A DNA stretch of 8,702 nucleotides, taken from assembly GCA_022573485.1 (NCBI GenBank), contig JACZTW010000162.1, forward strand, positions 1 through 8,702. The letters run 5' to 3'. A model generated the notes under the pieces. It ran no database searches. It was not told where the DNA came from and saw only the letters and a program-made list of their open reading frames with translations. The stretch is from Planctomycetota bacterium. Lineage in GTDB: Bacteria > Planctomycetota > Phycisphaerae > UBA1845 > CAIVHJ01. The stretch's first letter is position 1. Each line of letters starts with the position of its first letter. A program made the position numbers and the translations under genes. This document shows, piece by piece, positions 7,099 to 8,702 of this stretch.

Positions 7099-7126
7099 CC
7101 ATCTCATTAGCGAAGCGGTGAGATGG
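7099..7126. repeat. Hairpin CCATCTCA / TGAGATGG
   Basis: An 8-bp perfect stem with a 12-nt loop (7107-7118), between the zinc-ribbon promoter region and the 21-bp repeat array. No gene is seen between 7045 and 7233 apart from arbitrary ORFs. A further palindrome, CCGCCG-T-CGGCGG, lies at 7197-7209. Confidence 0.5.
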
Positions 7127-7233
7127 GGCACTCGAATTCTCTGCGTTCAACGTCGCGAACAGGATGAGTCGAAATTCGTCTCCCCCACCTCGACGCCCGC
7201 CGTCGGCGGACGAACGAGATGGGCCACCTGGCC

Positions 7234-7670
7234 CGCAAGCTTCGCTGCCCTACCCGGATCATCCGTCGCCCTCCCCGGATCAATCGCTGCCTTCCGTGGG
7301 CGGCCCGCCGCCCTCCGCGAGCGGGCCGCTGATGGCAGCGGGTGACTCGCTGCCATCCCGGGGCGGCCGGCCGCCTTCCCCGAGTGGCCGGCTGAGGGCA
7401 GCGGATGATCGGGTGCCTTCCCCGGACGACCCGGGGACATCCCCAGACGGTCGCTTCCTTGGAATGTGCGGCCCATTCCGTGGAGTCGATGGCTCATTCC
7501 TGGGAATGGACGGCGCATTCCAAGGAACGAATGGCCCATTCCTTGGAGCGGGCGGCTCATTCCTTGGAATGGATGACTCATTCCAAGGAGCGGATGCCTC
7601 ATTCCTTGGAGCCAATGGCTCATTCCTTGGAGCCAATGGCTCATTCCTTGGAATGAGCACTCATTCCACC
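7234..7670. repeat. 21-bp tandem repeat array (about 20 units) of hairpin-forming units
   Basis: Units begin at 7255 and every 21 nt through 7633, 19 full units without a single indel, with a degenerate unit before (7234) and a partial one after (7654). Units from about 7444 onward follow a GATGGCTCATTCCTTGGAATG-like consensus; the first nine are GC-rich relatives. ATTCC and GGA are nearly invariant and the two bases between vary (TT, AA, GT, TG), so each unit has a small palindromic core. Because 21 is a multiple of 3, several frames on both strands stay open. One + frame (ATG 7164 to 7715, 183 codons) would give heptads such as DGSFLGM and NGSFLGA, and minus frames give equally regular heptads. 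With no proper ribosome-binding site at 7164 and no preferred frame, I treat this as a DNA repeat rather than a gene. Confidence 0.9.
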
Positions 7671-7725
7671 TCCAAAGCCGTTTTTTGGCCCTTGGGAGCG
7701 GGCAAACAGACGTGACCCACGGCGG

Positions 7726-7741
7726 TCCCGGCGCGCCGGGA
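7726..7741. repeat. Second copy of the 16-nt palindrome TCCCGGCGCGCCGGGA
   Basis: Identical to 5584-5599, including the following TC. It sits just upstream of the promoter at 7749-7778. It could insulate that promoter from transcription through the repeat array, or be one copy of a dispersed REP-like palindrome. Confidence 0.75.
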
Positions 7742-7748
7742 TCCTCGC

Positions 7749-7778
7749 TTGAATCGGGTGGATCATGTTGGGTACAAT
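7749..7778 (+). promoter_or_regulatory. Candidate sigma70-type promoter for the secreted-protein genes
   Basis: TTGAAT (7749-7754) and TACAAT (7773-7778) with an 18-nt spacer. Transcription would begin near 7785, leaving a leader of about 46 nt. That leader contains a small inverted repeat (GAGCA-AC-TGCTC) before the first ATG at 7831. Confidence 0.6.
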
Positions 7779-7830
7779 AGGACGCGTATCAAGTCTCAGC
7801 CGAGCAACTGCTCAGAAGGGCAGGTAAGAC

Positions 7831-7956
7831 ATGCATCGCACACCATCACTCGCTTTGTGCATCACATTGGCCTGGACGCTCTTGGCGGTTGAGGTTCACG
7901 CCGCCCATAGCCACGTCGTAACGCGCGAGCAATCGCAGGAGGGTTCACGAACATGA
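7831..7956 (+). CDS. Small signal-peptide-like ORF (41 aa) coupled to the next gene
   Basis: The predicted peptide has a basic N-terminus, a hydrophobic core (LALCITLAWTLLAVEV) and a VHA-AHS site resembling signal peptidase cleavage, leaving a mature tail of only ~16 residues. AGG at 7822-7824 lies 6 nt before ATG. Its stop overlaps the start of the beta-helix gene (ATGA, 7953-7956). It may be a real small exported peptide, a leader peptide for translational coupling, or the remnant of a longer secreted protein. I recognise no family. Confidence 0.5.
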   Translation: MHRTPSLALCITLAWTLLAVEVHAAHSHVVTREQSQEGSRT

Positions 7957-8702
7957 AAGCAATTATCTCTCGACTACTCCTACCGATTCTGTTCTTTTGC
8001 CTTTTCGTTCTACCGGACACGACCGCCAAGGCGGAGGGGGGCTGCAGCGACCCGATTTACGTGGACGCATCTGCTACCGGCACCGGCAGCGGAACCACTT
8101 GGGCGAACGCAATGACCAGCCTACAGGATGGATTGGCTGCCGCCGTCACATGCGGTTCGACTGAGGTTTGGGTCGCCGCGGGGACGTACAAGCCTGCACA
8201 GACACCGGGTAACCGGTCTGCGACATTTCGGCTTAGAGACGGCGTGGCCATCTACGGCGGCTTTCCGCCCGGTGGCGGGGACGGGACGTTTGGCGCTCGG
8301 GATGTTGATGCCAACGAGACGATCCTCAGCGGTGACCTCAACGATGACGATGCTTCAGGCGTGTGTTCGATCCCTCCTAACAACTGCTGCTTTGCCAACG
8401 GAACACCGGGATGTGAGGATGCAGACTGTGAGGAGAACATTTGCCTTTTTGCAGAGCCGAATTGTTGCCTTGTGGAGTGGGATTCAGTCTGTGCTGATCT
8501 AGCAGCCAGCTTTTGTGATAGTCTCTGTGTTGATGGTGCCTATTGTGAGAACAGCTACCACGTGTTGATTGGCAGCGGCACAGATAGTACAGCGGTGATC
8601 GACGGTTTCAAGATCACCGCCGGCTTTGCGAGCGGGCCCTTGTCGGGGGATCTCGGCGGTGGGATTTTGATACATGGGGAAGGAAGTCCGACGATTAGAA
8701 GC
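7953..8702 (+). CDS. Secreted right-handed beta-helix repeat protein with Cys-rich insert (3' end outside window)
   Basis: The 250 codons present start with a signal peptide (hydrophobic 5-20, AKA cleavage site near residue 27). The N-terminal module then matches planctomycete pmp-like beta-helix proteins: YVDASATGTGSGTTWANA (36-53), EVWVAAGTYKP (71-81), FRLRDGVAIYGGF (92-104), ETILSGDL (122-129), then NSYHVLIGSGTDSTAVIDGFKIT (200-222) and GGGILIHGEGSPTI as helix rungs begin. Between SGDL and NSYHV is a ~65-residue insertion with 12 cysteines (138, 145, 146, 154, 159, 164, 171, 172, 180, 188, 192, 198), with CC-x7-GC and CC-x3-EWDSVC patterns, as I recall from other planctomycete exported proteins. 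AGGAGG at 7937-7942 lies 10 nt before ATG. The protein is probably cell-surface or extracellular; its substrate is unknown. The frame is open to the window end, so a C-terminal anchor cannot be assessed. Confidence 0.88.
   Translation, partial: MKAIISRLLLPILFFCLFVLPDTTAKAEGGCSDPIYVDASATGTGSGTTWANAMTSLQDGLAAAVTCGSTEVWVAAGTYKPAQTPGNRSATFRLRDGVAIYGGFPPGGGDGTFGARDVDANETILSGDLNDDDASGVCSIPPNNCCFANGTPGCEDADCEENICLFAEPNCCLVEWDSVCADLAASFCDSLCVDGAYCENSYHVLIGSGTDSTAVIDGFKITAGFASGPLSGDLGGGILIHGEGSPTIRS

Noticed and set aside
7164..7715. 183-codon + strand frame over the 21-bp repeats as a heptad-repeat protein
   Set aside because: Other frames on both strands are equally open and equally regular, because the unit length is a multiple of three. 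There is no properly spaced ribosome-binding site, so it is recorded as a repeat instead.

Overview
The window most likely comes from a planctomycete chromosome (Phycisphaerae or a relative). The pointers are family resemblances recalled from memory: a secreted beta-helix protein interrupted by a cysteine-rich module with a CC...GC...CC...WD...C pattern, a double-CxxC zinc-ribbon membrane protein, a short MIQC... protein with an acidic tail, and a transposase relic with an RPxxWAC..NWP block. The DNA is GC-rich. Intergenic space is crowded with short perfect palindromes.

Left third (58-4449): a two-gene Type III restriction-modification operon on the + strand. mod encodes a beta-class adenine methyltransferase. 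Its expected N-terminus is replaced by the first half of an unrelated UbiE-like methyltransferase domain. res follows after 12 nt and is full length, with intact helicase motifs and a PD...ExK nuclease site. Together they should form a Mod/Res complex that modifies one strand of an asymmetric site and cuts unmodified DNA.

Middle (4450-5620): no convincing intact gene. It holds the first ~80 codons of a DDE-type transposase gene behind a strong ribosome-binding site. This is enclosed by a pair of ~85-bp imperfect inverted repeats (4787-4873 and 5353-5434), bracketed in turn by hairpins of unrelated sequence. Four short palindromes then sit almost end to end (5530-5599).

Minus-strand pair (5621-6984): a 97-aa Cys-rich/acidic protein and a zinc-ribbon membrane protein. 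The second has a near-consensus promoter placed so that its message would be leaderless or nearly so.

Right part (7003-8702): an intergenic region with two hairpins, then a ~20-unit, strictly 21-bp tandem repeat (about 7234-7670) open in several frames and built from hairpin-forming units. Next come a second copy of the 16-nt TCCCGGCGCGCCGGGA palindrome, a good sigma70-type promoter (7749-7778), a 41-codon signal-peptide-like ORF, and, overlapping it by ATGA, a secreted beta-helix protein that runs off the window.

The observations most worth following are the chimeric Mod, the inverted-repeat-bounded transposase relic with its variable hairpins, and the 21-bp hairpin array. No complete new defence or metabolic system can be demonstrated from this sequence alone.
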